The notes beneath the pieces were generated by a model that was not told the origin of the DNA, made no database searches, and saw only the letters and a list, made by a program, of their open reading frames with translations. A stretch of 64,000 bases of DNA from Bacillus_BE sp042263505 (GTDB taxonomy: Bacteria > Bacillota > Bacilli > Bacillales > Cytobacillaceae), in contig NZ_JBHKFI010000001.1 of NCBI RefSeq assembly GCF_042263505.1, positions 372,001 to 436,000 on the forward strand. The letters are read 5' to 3'. Below, piece by piece: positions 35,491-44,771 of this stretch. The translations under genes and the position numbers were made by a program. How positions within the stretch are numbered: the stretch's first letter is position 1; every line of letters begins with the position of its first letter.

Positions 35491-35916
35491 TTTTCATACA
35501 CAGTAAAATCAACATTCAGATTTAACAGCGGCTAACCTTAAATTTAAGAAAACAATATTTTTTTGTATATTCATTTGCAAGTAAAAATGTAGTGTATTTT
35601 GCAACGCTGCACTAGATATTGTGCCCCTACATTTTAATATACAAATTGCCCTACAAATTCTCCAAAAATAATGATCGAACTCCCCTTATATCAACAAAAA
35701 TCGACCTACAAATTACCATACAATTTGAAGGCCATTTTGCCTTACATTTTTAATGTTTGTGATAGTTTAACGGAACCCGTCAGCGGTTTTGCCCGGTTTT
35801 TCTTAATGATCCGAAGTGACTATCCTCTAATTTGTGCGAATGGAGCATGTCAATGCTTGCCGCATTTTCATACTCTATAAAAGGAATTGACAACTTATGA
35901 AAAGAAGGTGAAGCAA

Positions 35917-36804
35917 ATGCCGAGAGAAAAGTCCCTTTCTGGATTTAAGAAGGAGGGTGATGGTTATGTTTGGATCTGGAATTATGTTGCCAATGCGCAT
36001 ATGGAAACCGGTTATAAAATAAAATCTTTACTACATTATGAGAAGTCACCATTTCAAGAAATTAGCATCGTGGACTCAAAGGCTTTTGGTAGAATGCTTG
36101 TATTGGACGGGACCCCACAAAATTCGATGAGCTTAGGATTTATTTATAATGAAATGATCAGTCATGTCCCAATCGTAACCCACCCGAATCCAAAGCGCAT
36201 AGGAATGATTGGTGGTGGTGATTGTGGACCTGCGAGAGAAGTTATGAAATATTCTGATGTAGAGGAAATAACAGTTGTCGAACTTGATGAGAAGGTAACG
36301 GAAATATGTCGGAAATACTTAACTCCAGAAGTGATATATGAAAATGAATCAAGATTACAGATGGTTCATATGGATGGAATGGATTGGATTCAAGAAAAAA
36401 ACGGAGAACTCGATATTTTAATGATAGATCGACCAGATCCAGTTGGTCCAGGAAAAAAGCTCTTTAAACCTGAATTTTATCAGCATGTGCATGATGCTCT
36501 TACCGAGGACGGCATCGCCGTATTTCAATCTGGATCTCCATTTTATAATATTTCCACATTACAAGGTACGGTGAACAATCTGCGTGAGCTTTTTCCTATT
36601 GTGCGCACTTATTTATTTACCATCCCTCTTTTTCCATGTGGAATATGGAGTTTTACCTTAGCTTCGAAAAAATGGGACCCTCTTAATGCCGATTTAAGCA
36701 AGTTAAAGGATGAGGAAACTCAGTATATTGACAAGGAGGTATTCTTATCCTCTTTTGTTCTTCCCAAATATGTGAAAAAGATTATCGATAATGGAGAGTG
36801 GTAA
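35917..36804 (+). CDS. speE: Spermidine synthase-like aminopropyltransferase
   Basis: 295 residues. SpeE fold: an N-terminal beta-domain with GRMLVLDGTPQNSM and the catalytic Rossmann domain with IGMIGGGDCGPAREVMKY, VVELDEKV and the gatekeeping loop MIDRPDPVGPGKKLF. It transfers aminopropyl from decarboxylated SAM to a diamine. No speD or speA is next to it, and the loop has RPDP rather than the common STDP, so the polyamine acceptor could differ. ATG 35917 follows AAGGTG; the frame also runs back to TTG 35887 with no ribosome site. Terminator at 36842. Confidence 0.88.
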   Translation: MPREKSLSGFKKEGDGYVWIWNYVANAHMETGYKIKSLLHYEKSPFQEISIVDSKAFGRMLVLDGTPQNSMSLGFIYNEMISHVPIVTHPNPKRIGMIGGGDCGPAREVMKYSDVEEITVVELDEKVTEICRKYLTPEVIYENESRLQMVHMDGMDWIQEKNGELDILMIDRPDPVGPGKKLFKPEFYQHVHDALTEDGIAVFQSGSPFYNISTLQGTVNNLRELFPIVRTYLFTIPLFPCGIWSFTLASKKWDPLNADLSKLKDEETQYIDKEVFLSSFVLPKYVKKIIDNGEW

Positions 36805-36841
36805 AATCTTGCCTAGATATAGTTATAACGGAAAAATTTTT

Positions 36842-36874
36842 GGTGGACTTTCGATCGAAGTCCTCCTTTTTTTT
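36842..36874 (+). terminator. Terminator after speE
   Basis: GGTGGACTT (36842-36850) with AAGTCCTCC (36858-36866), one mismatch, then eight T. Confidence 0.75.
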
Positions 36875-37069
36875 GGAAAATAAATTTGGCTAAAATATAT
36901 GGAAAGTATATGGATTCTCTTTGCGTATTCTTTTCTGGAATGGGTTTGATCAATCAATCAACTTTGGATTTTTAAAAGCAACAAATAATCATTTCCTTAC
37001 ATTTTTCGTCATGAAAAAGCACTCACAAAAGAAAAGTGCTTCTTCGCCAATCTTCATTTATCTTGCAAG

Positions 37070-37756
37070 CTATTTTAAATCATTCATAACAATTTCTTGC
37101 TGAAATGAAAGCATTATTTTGGATAACAATTCAACTATTTCGGGCAAATGATTTTCTCGTAGTGTTCGGGAAATTTCAATTTGAAAGGTGTGAAAATGCG
37201 GCCCATAACCTTTAAAAGTATCTCCATCTCCTAATCTATGATAGAGAATGGATTCATCTCCATTGAAGAAATGATCAAAAATGATTGTGATGTTGGGCAG
37301 AACTTTTTGGACGAGAGTCGTGATGGTATGTTGAAACCATTGCAAAACATCAGGGGAACAGGATCGCCCATTTTGGGTTCCAATTTCGATAGCGTAGGGT
37401 CCATGGTGCAAATCTCTCATTCCGTGAATAGTTAAATGAAGATAAGGATGAAGACTGGTATTGGTTTCTTGATTTAGAATTCCTAGCTGGAGAAGGTTAC
37501 TTTTGATTGTCTTTCGGTATTCTTCTAAAGCTTCGTTATTTCTCCCATTTGGTTTTCGGTTAAGATCTGCGATTGTTCTGGAAATTTGACTGATAATCCC
37601 GAAGCAACCCGTTTTTTCGATAACTTGCTCGACGATTTGAGCGGTGAAAAGATCCGCTTCCGGAGGCATTGCATGCTGTGCATCCAAATGACTGTATAAA
37701 TGGTCATGTCCATATTTGTATTTTATAAATTTCAATTGAATAAATGGATGTGGCAT
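37070..37756 (-). CDS. N-formylglutamate amidohydrolase-like protein
   Basis: 228 residues. The family is suggested by IADLNRKP (about residue 68; N-formylglutamate deformylases have DLNR-P), THGMRD-type HLTIHGMRDLHHGPYAIEIG and NGRSCSP, with several His/Asp/Glu suited to zinc binding. It is not part of a hut operon, so a different N-acyl amide may be the substrate. ATG 37756 follows TAGGTGAT; the upstream ATG at 37777 directly abuts its AGAGG. It lies convergent to speE and divergent from the phosphonate operon. Confidence 0.55.
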   Translation of the reverse strand: MPHPFIQLKFIKYKYGHDHLYSHLDAQHAMPPEADLFTAQIVEQVIEKTGCFGIISQISRTIADLNRKPNGRNNEALEEYRKTIKSNLLQLGILNQETNTSLHPYLHLTIHGMRDLHHGPYAIEIGTQNGRSCSPDVLQWFQHTITTLVQKVLPNITIIFDHFFNGDESILYHRLGDGDTFKGYGPHFHTFQIEISRTLRENHLPEIVELLSKIMLSFQQEIVMNDLK

Positions 37757-38080
37757 TTTTCTATCACCTACTTTCATCCTCTGAACTTTTCGATTCTTAA
37801 TATTTATTCACCTAAATCAAAAATTGAGGGCATGTCTTTTATGATATTGAATGCATCGAATGTCATTTGGTGCTATGTATTTAGCTTATTAAACTTGTAA
37901 TTTGACAGGATCCTTTTATTTTTCCACAAGTGGTATTGCATTTGTCTATTTTTTGATGATTTCCTTGAATGGACAGGGTAAAAACACAAGAAAAAACTGC
38001 TGAAACCCATATGATAAATTAAACCATGGAATCGTTATGAACGCTTATTTTTGATAGCTTACTTTTAGGAGGTCATACAT
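37757..38080. other. 324-bp region upstream of the phosphonate operon
   Basis: Presumed promoter region. The clearest element is CATATGATA at 38008-38016, which fits the CATANNNTA -10 form used by the mother-cell sigma factors E/K, but no convincing -35 is placed. AGGAGGT at 38067-38073 serves the GTG start at 38081. Nothing else is recognised. Confidence 0.3.
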
Positions 38081-40696
38081 GTGGAGTCGTTAAAGAACCT
38101 GTATAGGTTACCAGAGGATAAGGAACTCACTCTACAAATATTAAAACTAAACAATATCAAAATAACTGAATTTGTTGATGCAAAAACTTCCACATATCCA
38201 ATCATTGGTCGAAGGTTTGGAAATCATGGAGGAAAAGATGTCACAGTTGTTCATTCAAAGGAACAAGCCTTCGATGAGGGATTTGATTATTTTACTAAAC
38301 TTTATATTTTCGAACAGGAGTATCGCATGGAAGTAAAAGAATTATCTGTAATTCGTGTACAAAAGAGTGTTCAAGAGAAGGTTGTGAGTAACGAGATTCC
38401 AATAAGAATCAAGGAAAATTGGTGGAAATGGGAGGACGTGGACCTCGACGATGTTCTGGAAGAATGGCTGCAAATTGCCATTCGTTCTGCCTATATTACA
38501 GGGTCTACTCATGCTTTTGTTAAAATCGGTCTTACCGAGAATGAACAACCCACTGTGATTGCTCTCCGACCTCTTGAAAAGGATAATTCATTAGACACTG
38601 TATGTGCGAATTCGTCATTTACGATGGGTGCTGATGTGGAGTTTATGCTTTTCTGCAATGGAGATTTATTACCTGCCTCAGATTTTTTTCCTATAGAAGG
38701 TTCAATTGGATGTGACGAGAGACAGATTGAACAGGATAGCGGAGAATACGCGCTTGCTGAAATTCGTCCAGAGCCATCTGAATCACCTCACATGCTTTAT
38801 TATCGATTAAAACAATTACTTGAAGAGGCAACTGATCTTATTCCCTTTGAAAACATTGAATTTCGAGCAGGAAGTATGCCGTTTTTTGGGTACCAATGTG
38901 GTGGACATCTTCATTTTGGGTTACAGCCTACTGTTTCAATATTAAGAGCATTGGATTATTATCTTGCAATCCCACTTGCACTAATCGAAGAGTCAAGTAC
39001 AAGCAGACGCAGAAGAGCAACAAAGCATGGAGGACTGGGGAGATTTAGGGAAAAACCATATGGCTTTGAATATTTAAGTTTAAGTTCTTGGTTAATTGAT
39101 CCGAATATTACACTTGCAACGATCTGTCTCGCTAAACTTATTATATTAGAACATCAAAATTTGAATACCTTTCATTTATTTCAACCACTAATTCAAAGGG
39201 CCTATTATCAAGGAAATTGCTCTATTCTTTCACTTCTTTGGGAGGATATGAAAAAAAGCCTTTCACAAACCGCAAGTTTTCCACAATTTGAGACAGAAAT
39301 TACCTATTTATTTGATTTTATTGATGAAAAGAAACCATTATGTGGTGACACAGATATTCGAAAAAGTTGGGGGATGCCAATTTCAGATGAGGTGTATGAT
39401 CGTGGAGAAATTATCTATATTCCTCGCAAAACAAGGATTAAATTTAATTTAACAGAAGGGGATAAGACTTTTATTTGTGCTGGAAAGTCGCTTGCTGAGG
39501 CAGTTATCCGCCCCTATCCTTTTTCATTTCGCAACTCAAACATCATTCAGCTTTCCCCTTCTCTTCGTGAAAAATTATCTCTTCCAACTAATTGGATTCC
39601 AAAGGTTGCATCTGCAAATGGTGCCCTTATCTTAGGGCCTATTCTTGGTATATTAGCTGATCGACCATTTGAAAGGCAGGCAACTTATTTTCAGCATTTG
39701 AGCAGAATTGCAAAGGAGAGGCAAATGCTCGTATATGTATTTGAACCAAATGATATTCTCTGGGAGCAGCAGTTAATTAAAGGAACTACTATAGATGGAG
39801 ACGGGATTTTCCCATTTCCTGCTGTTATTTATGATCGTTATTTTCACAATAAGTTAAAACGAGGGAAGGAAATCGATGAATTACGTGCTAAATTACAATT
39901 TATCCATCAGATTCCATTTATTAATCCACCTTCCTTGTTTGAATTAACAGGAAACAAATGGGCTTCCCATCAAATTTTATCGGAGAATCATGAGGAATAT
40001 CTTCCAGATGCAAGATTGCTTGAACATCCATCTGATATAGAGGAAATGTTAGATCTACATGGCGAAATTTTCATCAAACCACTTGGAGGCGCCTTAAGTA
40101 ATGGAATTTATCGAGTGATACAAAATACGATGGGAATCTATTGGATGAACCTAGAAACTCGGGGCTTTCAGCAATTAAAAGGAGTGGAGGAGTTAGTTTC
40201 TATATTTTTTCCGCTTAAGAAAAACAAGCAATATTTAGTTCAAGAAGCTATTAAACGCAAAAAATTGAAAGGAAATTATGTGGAATTACGGTGTTATATG
40301 CAAAAAAATGGCAAGCAAAAATGGGTAAGAACGGGGATGGTTGCCCGACTTTCCAATGAGGGAGTTATGTCGGAGGATACCGAAATTAACAGGAAATCAA
40401 GCTATGTTCTCAATCAGTTATATGAGAACCCAGCAGAAGTACGAGAGATTCGAGAGCAGATTGCTAAAGTAACGAAAAGTGTAGTGGAAACCATTGAAGA
40501 GAGCATTGGCCCCTTTGGTGAATTGGCTGTAGATCTATGCATCGATGGCCATGACAAAATAAAAATTCTCGAAATGAATGCCAAGCCAGATAATTTATTT
40601 GCTCAGGTTCAAGCTTATAAACTGAGACATTTGGCTGCTACTAGATTGTTAAATTATGCGACCTCTTTAACAGAATATGAGATAGATGATCTTTAA
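38081..40696 (+). CDS. COOH-NH2 ligase (type 2 amidoligase) fused to a YheC/YheD-type ATP-grasp
   Basis: 871 residues, GTG start with AGGAGGT. Three parts: residues 1-170, weakly ATP-grasp-like (YPIIGRRFGNHGGKDV near 45); about 180-420, a glutamine-synthetase-related COOH-NH2 ligase type 2 domain (FTMGADVEFML, ALAEIRPEPS, GYQCGGHLHFGLQP); about 510-860, a YheC/D ATP-grasp (GALILGPILGILAD, FPAVIYDRYFHNKL, FIKPLGGALSNGIYR, ending LEMNAKPDNLFAQV). Both catalytic types form amide bonds using ATP (family knowledge). It is the first gene of the phosphonate operon, so the product may link aminoethylphosphonate or a precursor to amino acids. The acceptor is unknown. Confidence 0.8.
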   Translation: MESLKNLYRLPEDKELTLQILKLNNIKITEFVDAKTSTYPIIGRRFGNHGGKDVTVVHSKEQAFDEGFDYFTKLYIFEQEYRMEVKELSVIRVQKSVQEKVVSNEIPIRIKENWWKWEDVDLDDVLEEWLQIAIRSAYITGSTHAFVKIGLTENEQPTVIALRPLEKDNSLDTVCANSSFTMGADVEFMLFCNGDLLPASDFFPIEGSIGCDERQIEQDSGEYALAEIRPEPSESPHMLYYRLKQLLEEATDLIPFENIEFRAGSMPFFGYQCGGHLHFGLQPTVSILRALDYYLAIPLALIEESSTSRRRRATKHGGLGRFREKPYGFEYLSLSSWLIDPNITLATICLAKLIILEHQNLNTFHLFQPLIQRAYYQGNCSILSLLWEDMKKSLSQTASFPQFETEITYLFDFIDEKKPLCGDTDIRKSWGMPISDEVYDRGEIIYIPRKTRIKFNLTEGDKTFICAGKSLAEAVIRPYPFSFRNSNIIQLSPSLREKLSLPTNWIPKVASANGALILGPILGILADRPFERQATYFQHLSRIAKERQMLVYVFEPNDILWEQQLIKGTTIDGDGIFPFPAVIYDRYFHNKLKRGKEIDELRAKLQFIHQIPFINPPSLFELTGNKWASHQILSENHEEYLPDARLLEHPSDIEEMLDLHGEIFIKPLGGALSNGIYRVIQNTMGIYWMNLETRGFQQLKGVEELVSIFFPLKKNKQYLVQEAIKRKKLKGNYVELRCYMQKNGKQKWVRTGMVARLSNEGVMSEDTEINRKSSYVLNQLYENPAEVREIREQIAKVTKSVVETIEESIGPFGELAVDLCIDGHDKIKILEMNAKPDNLFAQVQAYKLRHLAATRLLNYATSLTEYEIDDL

Positions 40697-40722
40697 GACG
40701 AAAGATAAGGAGGGATATAGGA

Positions 40723-42132
40723 ATGAAACATTTGCCATTAAACGAGATTGTACAACAAATTCAAGGGCGCATCGTGTGGGGCTCTAACAATCCAATAATT
40801 AAGCATGTCATCAAATGGACAAATAAGGAAATTAAAGATCATACCCTTTTATTTCATCTTCGAAAGGATCAAATCAATGGGAAATATTGGCGTGACAATG
40901 AAGAAATTGCGGTTGTAACGGAATCTCCTGAGCAATGTCAAGAATTAGGGAACAATATTGTTCTTGTCGTCGTTGATGATGTGCAAGAGGCTTATTATAG
41001 ATTTATCGATTATTATCGGAGCCTTTTTGACATTCCCATCATCGGTGTTACAGGAACATGCGGAAAAACAACGACAAAGGAAATGATTGCGACCATTTTA
41101 GAAGCGGAGTTTGAAACAGAGAGTACATGGATGAGCATGAATTCCATGAGTGTGAATTTACGCTATCTTCTTAGATTGGATGATGAAACTGAAGCTGCAG
41201 TATATGAAATGCCTGTCGCCTATCCAGGTTATTTACGGATAGCCTGCCGTTATTTTAAACCACAGATTCGGATCTTGTTAAATATTGGTATCCATCATTT
41301 GGCTGATAGCGAAACACCTGAAGCGTATATGAAGGCAAAGGGGGAAATTGTTGACGGTCTAGATCCTGTTAAGGGCATTCTCATTCTTAATCAAGATGAT
41401 GAAAATATAGAAAAGATAATTGATGTGACCCCTTTCCAAAATGTAGTTTACTTTGGTAAAAAGGAATCGGCTCATTTTCATGCAACAGAAATTCGATATG
41501 CAAAACAAGGAATGGAATTTACTTTATGCCATGAAAATAGTTCATATGAAGTTTTTGTCCCGGGATTAGGCGAGCACAATGTTTATAATGCTATGGCTGC
41601 GATTGCAGCTACCTCTTTTGTTGGAATAGATATAGAAAAGGCCATTTCACGGCTTGCTCAATTTGAGCAAATCGAGGAGCACCTTGAATTTAAGAAGGGG
41701 GTTAATGGATGTACGGTCATAGATGATACATGGAATTCAGCTCCACTTTCAATGGAGACAGGACTACAAGTATTGAAGGATGTATCTAAGCAATTGACAT
41801 CCATTGCTTTTTTAGGGTATATGCCTCAGCTTGGAGATAGTCACTATGCAGTAGAGCAATATCAAAAAATAGGTGAAAAAGCGGTCGAAACGGGTGTTGA
41901 TTGGTTAATTGTCGTAGGCGACGAAGCGAAGCCTATTGGACATAGAGCATTAGAGCTTGGGATGGATAAGAACAAGGTTTATTTCTGTGAAGAAGGAATG
42001 GATATCTATGAAATTATCAAGGATCAGTTAAATGAAGAAACTGTTTTGTTATTAAAGATAACGCATCGGGTGATGGTGCGCTCTGATTTTATAAAATTGA
42101 AAAATTGGTTGCTTCCTATAGATAAGAATTAA
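40723..42132 (+). CDS. Mur ligase family protein (MurF-like)
   Basis: 469 residues. N-terminal MurF-type domain, central ATPase with P-loop GVTGTCGKTTTKEM (residues 108-121), and central motif PGLGEHNVYNAMAAIAA, then a C-terminal Rossmann domain (DDTWNSAPLSMETGL, where MurF has DxYNANP). Mur ligases join an amino acid or dipeptide to a carboxylate through an acyl phosphate. The usual NAxP is replaced by NSAP. It lies 26 bp after the amidoligase gene. ATP-grasp plus Mur ligase is the same pairing found in cyanophycin synthetase. Housekeeping MurF is unlikely in this operon. Confidence 0.85.
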   Translation: MKHLPLNEIVQQIQGRIVWGSNNPIIKHVIKWTNKEIKDHTLLFHLRKDQINGKYWRDNEEIAVVTESPEQCQELGNNIVLVVVDDVQEAYYRFIDYYRSLFDIPIIGVTGTCGKTTTKEMIATILEAEFETESTWMSMNSMSVNLRYLLRLDDETEAAVYEMPVAYPGYLRIACRYFKPQIRILLNIGIHHLADSETPEAYMKAKGEIVDGLDPVKGILILNQDDENIEKIIDVTPFQNVVYFGKKESAHFHATEIRYAKQGMEFTLCHENSSYEVFVPGLGEHNVYNAMAAIAATSFVGIDIEKAISRLAQFEQIEEHLEFKKGVNGCTVIDDTWNSAPLSMETGLQVLKDVSKQLTSIAFLGYMPQLGDSHYAVEQYQKIGEKAVETGVDWLIVVGDEAKPIGHRALELGMDKNKVYFCEEGMDIYEIIKDQLNEETVLLLKITHRVMVRSDFIKLKNWLLPIDKN

Positions 42133-42150
42133 GCGGATGGAGGGAAGAAG

Positions 42151-43644
42151 ATGAAGAAAACGACGCAATTACGAAACTTGATTAATAGTCATCAATTGGA
42201 ACTGCTTATGGAGGCTCATAATGGTTTGAGTGCCAAAATTGTTGAAGAAGCCGGATTTAAAGGAATATGGGCAAGCGGCTTATCCATGTCAGCTGCAATG
42301 GGTGTTCGAGATAATAATGAGGCATCGTGGACACAAGTAATGGAAGTTTTAGAGTTTATGAGTGATGCAACCTCCATCCCGATTTTATTAGATGGTGATA
42401 CAGGATATGGTAATTTTAATAATGCTCGGAGGCTAGTGAGAAAGCTAGAGCAAAGAAATATCGCTGGTGTTTGTATCGAGGATAAACAATTTCCAAAGAC
42501 AAATTCCTTTATAAAAGGGGAAGCACAGCCCTTAGCAGACATGGATGAATTTAGTAATAAAATAAGGGCGATGAAGGACACGCAAAAGGATGATGATTTT
42601 GTTGTTATCTCAAGAATTGAAGCTCTTATTGCTGGTTGGGGACTTGAAGAGGCTTTGAAACGTGCAGAGGCATATAGAAAAGCAGGGACGGATGCCATCC
42701 TTATTCATAGTAAGAGAAATGATTTTGTTGAAATCGAAGCCTTTATGAAAGAATGGGGAAGCCGTCTTCCAGTGGTCATCGTTCCAACGAAATACTTTTC
42801 GGTTCCAACCGGTAAATTTCGGGAGTTTGGAATTAGTCTTGCGATTTGGGCTAATCATAATTTAAGAGCATCCATTGCAGCGATGGAACAAATAACTAAA
42901 CAAATCTTTTTAGAAGAAACTCTTATCAATGCGGAAAAGAATGTTGCTTCACTTGAAAGAGTGTTTCAGTTACAAGAGGCGGAAGAACTTGCTCAAGCGG
43001 AAAAACGATATCTTTCAATGAATGGTAATCAATCGAATGCGATGATTCTTTTAAGGAATTCAACAATGGCTTCCCAAGCTCTTTTAGGAAAACAAATTCA
43101 CCAGATGAAGGCAAAAGGGATTAAGGAAGTCCAGGTGGTTGATCTTAATGGGAGTGAAAATGTCATACCTTCTCTTATAAAGGAAAGCGATTTTCTAAGG
43201 GGAAATACGATTATTGCTAATGGTGATCTATTTTATAAGCCCCATATCATCGAGGACTTAATGAATGATACTAATGATATTACGATTGTTGTCGATGCTG
43301 ATGTAGAACCCGGAATGGAAAAAAGATATATAACAGCTAATCAAGCTTATTCAAAAGAGTTATGGTTTAAACCTGTTCAACTCATTGAGATGAAAGAGCA
43401 ATGGACCGATGATGATATTCATGGGGAATTTATTGGGCTTTGGAAGGTATCAGAAAATGGGGCGGTAAAAGTAAAAAAAGCTCTGGATACTTTATCCCAA
43501 AAAGAAGATGAAAAATTATTAACCTATCCCCATCTTTTTAACTATTTACGAGAATACCTCTCCATTTCGGTTCAATATATAAAAGGAGGGTGGCTTGATT
43601 ACAAAGGCTACCAAGAATTTCAAAATAACGGTGAAATCATATGA
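42151..43644 (+). CDS. pepM: Phosphoenolpyruvate mutase with extra C-terminal domain
   Basis: 497 residues. Residues 1-285 are PEP mutase of the isocitrate lyase superfamily: GIWASGLSMSAAMGVRDNNE, LLDGDTGYGN (near 79) and the diagnostic EDKQFPKTNS (110-119), which separates PEP mutase from lyases. It makes the C-P bond by turning PEP into phosphonopyruvate. Residues about 290-497 form a second domain that resembles a nucleotidyltransferase fold lacking its N-terminal glycine loop (NTIIANGDLFYKPHIIEDL, DITIVVDADVEPGM). The next gene overlaps the end by 4 bp (ATGA). Confidence 0.93.
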   Translation: MKKTTQLRNLINSHQLELLMEAHNGLSAKIVEEAGFKGIWASGLSMSAAMGVRDNNEASWTQVMEVLEFMSDATSIPILLDGDTGYGNFNNARRLVRKLEQRNIAGVCIEDKQFPKTNSFIKGEAQPLADMDEFSNKIRAMKDTQKDDDFVVISRIEALIAGWGLEEALKRAEAYRKAGTDAILIHSKRNDFVEIEAFMKEWGSRLPVVIVPTKYFSVPTGKFREFGISLAIWANHNLRASIAAMEQITKQIFLEETLINAEKNVASLERVFQLQEAEELAQAEKRYLSMNGNQSNAMILLRNSTMASQALLGKQIHQMKAKGIKEVQVVDLNGSENVIPSLIKESDFLRGNTIIANGDLFYKPHIIEDLMNDTNDITIVVDADVEPGMEKRYITANQAYSKELWFKPVQLIEMKEQWTDDDIHGEFIGLWKVSENGAVKVKKALDTLSQKEDEKLLTYPHLFNYLREYLSISVQYIKGGWLDYKGYQEFQNNGEII

Positions 43645-44771
43645 TAAATACAGAATTATTTGGTGGATATCTAAAAAATTTTGGCTTCAATCTCTTTACT
43701 GGAGTTCCCTGTTCTTTTCTAAAACCTCTTATCAATTTTGCCATTAACGAGTGTGAATATATTCCAGCCGTTAATGAAGGAGAAGCGGTTGCAATCTCTG
43801 CAGGAGCAAGGATAGGTGGAAGGAAATCTGTCGTTCTAATGCAAAATTCTGGACTAACTAACGCTTCTTCACCATTAACCTCTTTAATTCAGCCCTTTCG
43901 AATTCCCATTCTTGGTTTTGTCAGTCTTCGTGGAGAACCTGGATTAATGGATGAGCCTCAGCATGAAATAATGGGAGAAATTACAGGAGAACTGCTGTCA
44001 TTAATGAAGGTGAAATGGGAGTATTTAGCAAATGAAATGGAGGAAGCATTAAAGCAACTACAAAGGGCAACTATTATTTTAGAGAATAATCAGCCTTTTT
44101 TCTTTATCGTGAAGAAAAATACTTTTGCCAACGTAAATCTGCAAAAACAAATGAAGATAGCCACAAAAAATCAATGCAAAATGGGAAAAAAAGCAGAGGA
44201 TCAGTTTCCAACAAGAATGGAGGCATTAAACCGGATTAATGCCTTAAAAGGAGAAAACACCATTCAACTTGCGACAACAGGAAAAACAGGAAGAGAATTA
44301 TATGAAATCGAGGACGTCCCTAATAATTTTTACATGGTAGGGTCAATGGGCTGTATTAGCTCACTTGGTTTAGGTCTCTCAATAACCAAAAAAGAAAAAG
44401 AAATTATTGCGATTGATGGGGATGGAGCACTCTTAATGCGTATGGGCTCTCTTGCGACAAATGGTTATCAAAACCCGAAAAATCTTCTTCATATTTTGCT
44501 AGATAATGGGTCACACGATTCTACTGGTGGTCAGGCAACTGTTTCCCACAATGTTGATTTTGTTGGAATCGCGGCCTGCAGTGGCTATGCAAATGCCATT
44601 TATGTCCATAATCTTGATGAATTAACCCAATATATTCAAGCATGGAAACAAGAGCAAAAACTGACGTTTCTATATATAAAGATTGCAAAAGGCTCTATGA
44701 ATGGTGTTGGTAGGCCAAAAGAAAAACCTTTTGAAGTAAAGGAAAGATTGCAGGTGTTTTTAAATGACTAA
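43641..44771 (+). CDS. aepY: Phosphonopyruvate decarboxylase
   Basis: 376 residues, ThDP enzyme. N-terminal pyrimidine-binding domain with TGVPCSFLKPLINFA and NEGEAVAISAGARIGG (the conserved Glu), and the ThDP diphosphate motif IDGDGALLMRMGSLAT (about 258-273). It pulls the unfavourable PEP mutase reaction by converting phosphonopyruvate to phosphonoacetaldehyde and CO2. The overlap with pepM and with the next gene (8 bp) shows translational coupling. Confidence 0.95.
   Translation: MINTELFGGYLKNFGFNLFTGVPCSFLKPLINFAINECEYIPAVNEGEAVAISAGARIGGRKSVVLMQNSGLTNASSPLTSLIQPFRIPILGFVSLRGEPGLMDEPQHEIMGEITGELLSLMKVKWEYLANEMEEALKQLQRATIILENNQPFFFIVKKNTFANVNLQKQMKIATKNQCKMGKKAEDQFPTRMEALNRINALKGENTIQLATTGKTGRELYEIEDVPNNFYMVGSMGCISSLGLGLSITKKEKEIIAIDGDGALLMRMGSLATNGYQNPKNLLHILLDNGSHDSTGGQATVSHNVDFVGIAACSGYANAIYVHNLDELTQYIQAWKQEQKLTFLYIKIAKGSMNGVGRPKEKPFEVKERLQVFLND

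Larger units (their letters stand above)
35031..35804. mobile_element. Non-autonomous mobile element candidate with about 100-bp imperfect terminal inverted repeats
   Basis: The left end (35031-35128) and the reverse complement of the right end (35703-35804) align along their length: CCGGGC, then ACGGGTTCCGT, AACTATC(G/A)CAAA, AAAATG(C/G), and TGTAGG at the inner border. Further inward-facing copies of a WTTGTAGGGCAA-like motif occur on the right (35640-35660). There is no transposase gene inside. A curious detail is that the 8-bp core GCGGTTTT between CCGGGC and ACGGGTTCC is flipped in one end relative to the flanking arms. The identification as MITE-like is inference from symmetry. Confidence 0.5.
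34826..35916. other. 1.1-kb gene-free region, mostly a candidate mobile element
   Basis: No believable gene is found. Its main content is the inverted-repeat element at 35031-35804, a 14-bp hairpin at 35161-35198 and four degenerate CGGA...TTCC repeats at 35305-35490. The only long open stretch (69 codons from 35671) crosses one inverted repeat and has no ribosome site. Confidence 0.7.

Noticed and set aside
35671..35880. 69-codon open frame on the plus strand
   Set aside because: It crosses the right inverted repeat of the mobile-element candidate, has no ribosome site and no protein-like pattern.
40723..42132. Housekeeping murF
   Set aside because: No ddl or mra cluster nearby, NSAP in place of the usual NANP-type motif, and tight linkage with pepM.
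42216..42698. 160-codon open frame on the minus strand
   Set aside because: It is antisense to the highly conserved PEP mutase catalytic domain and has Ser/Leu-rich shadow composition.
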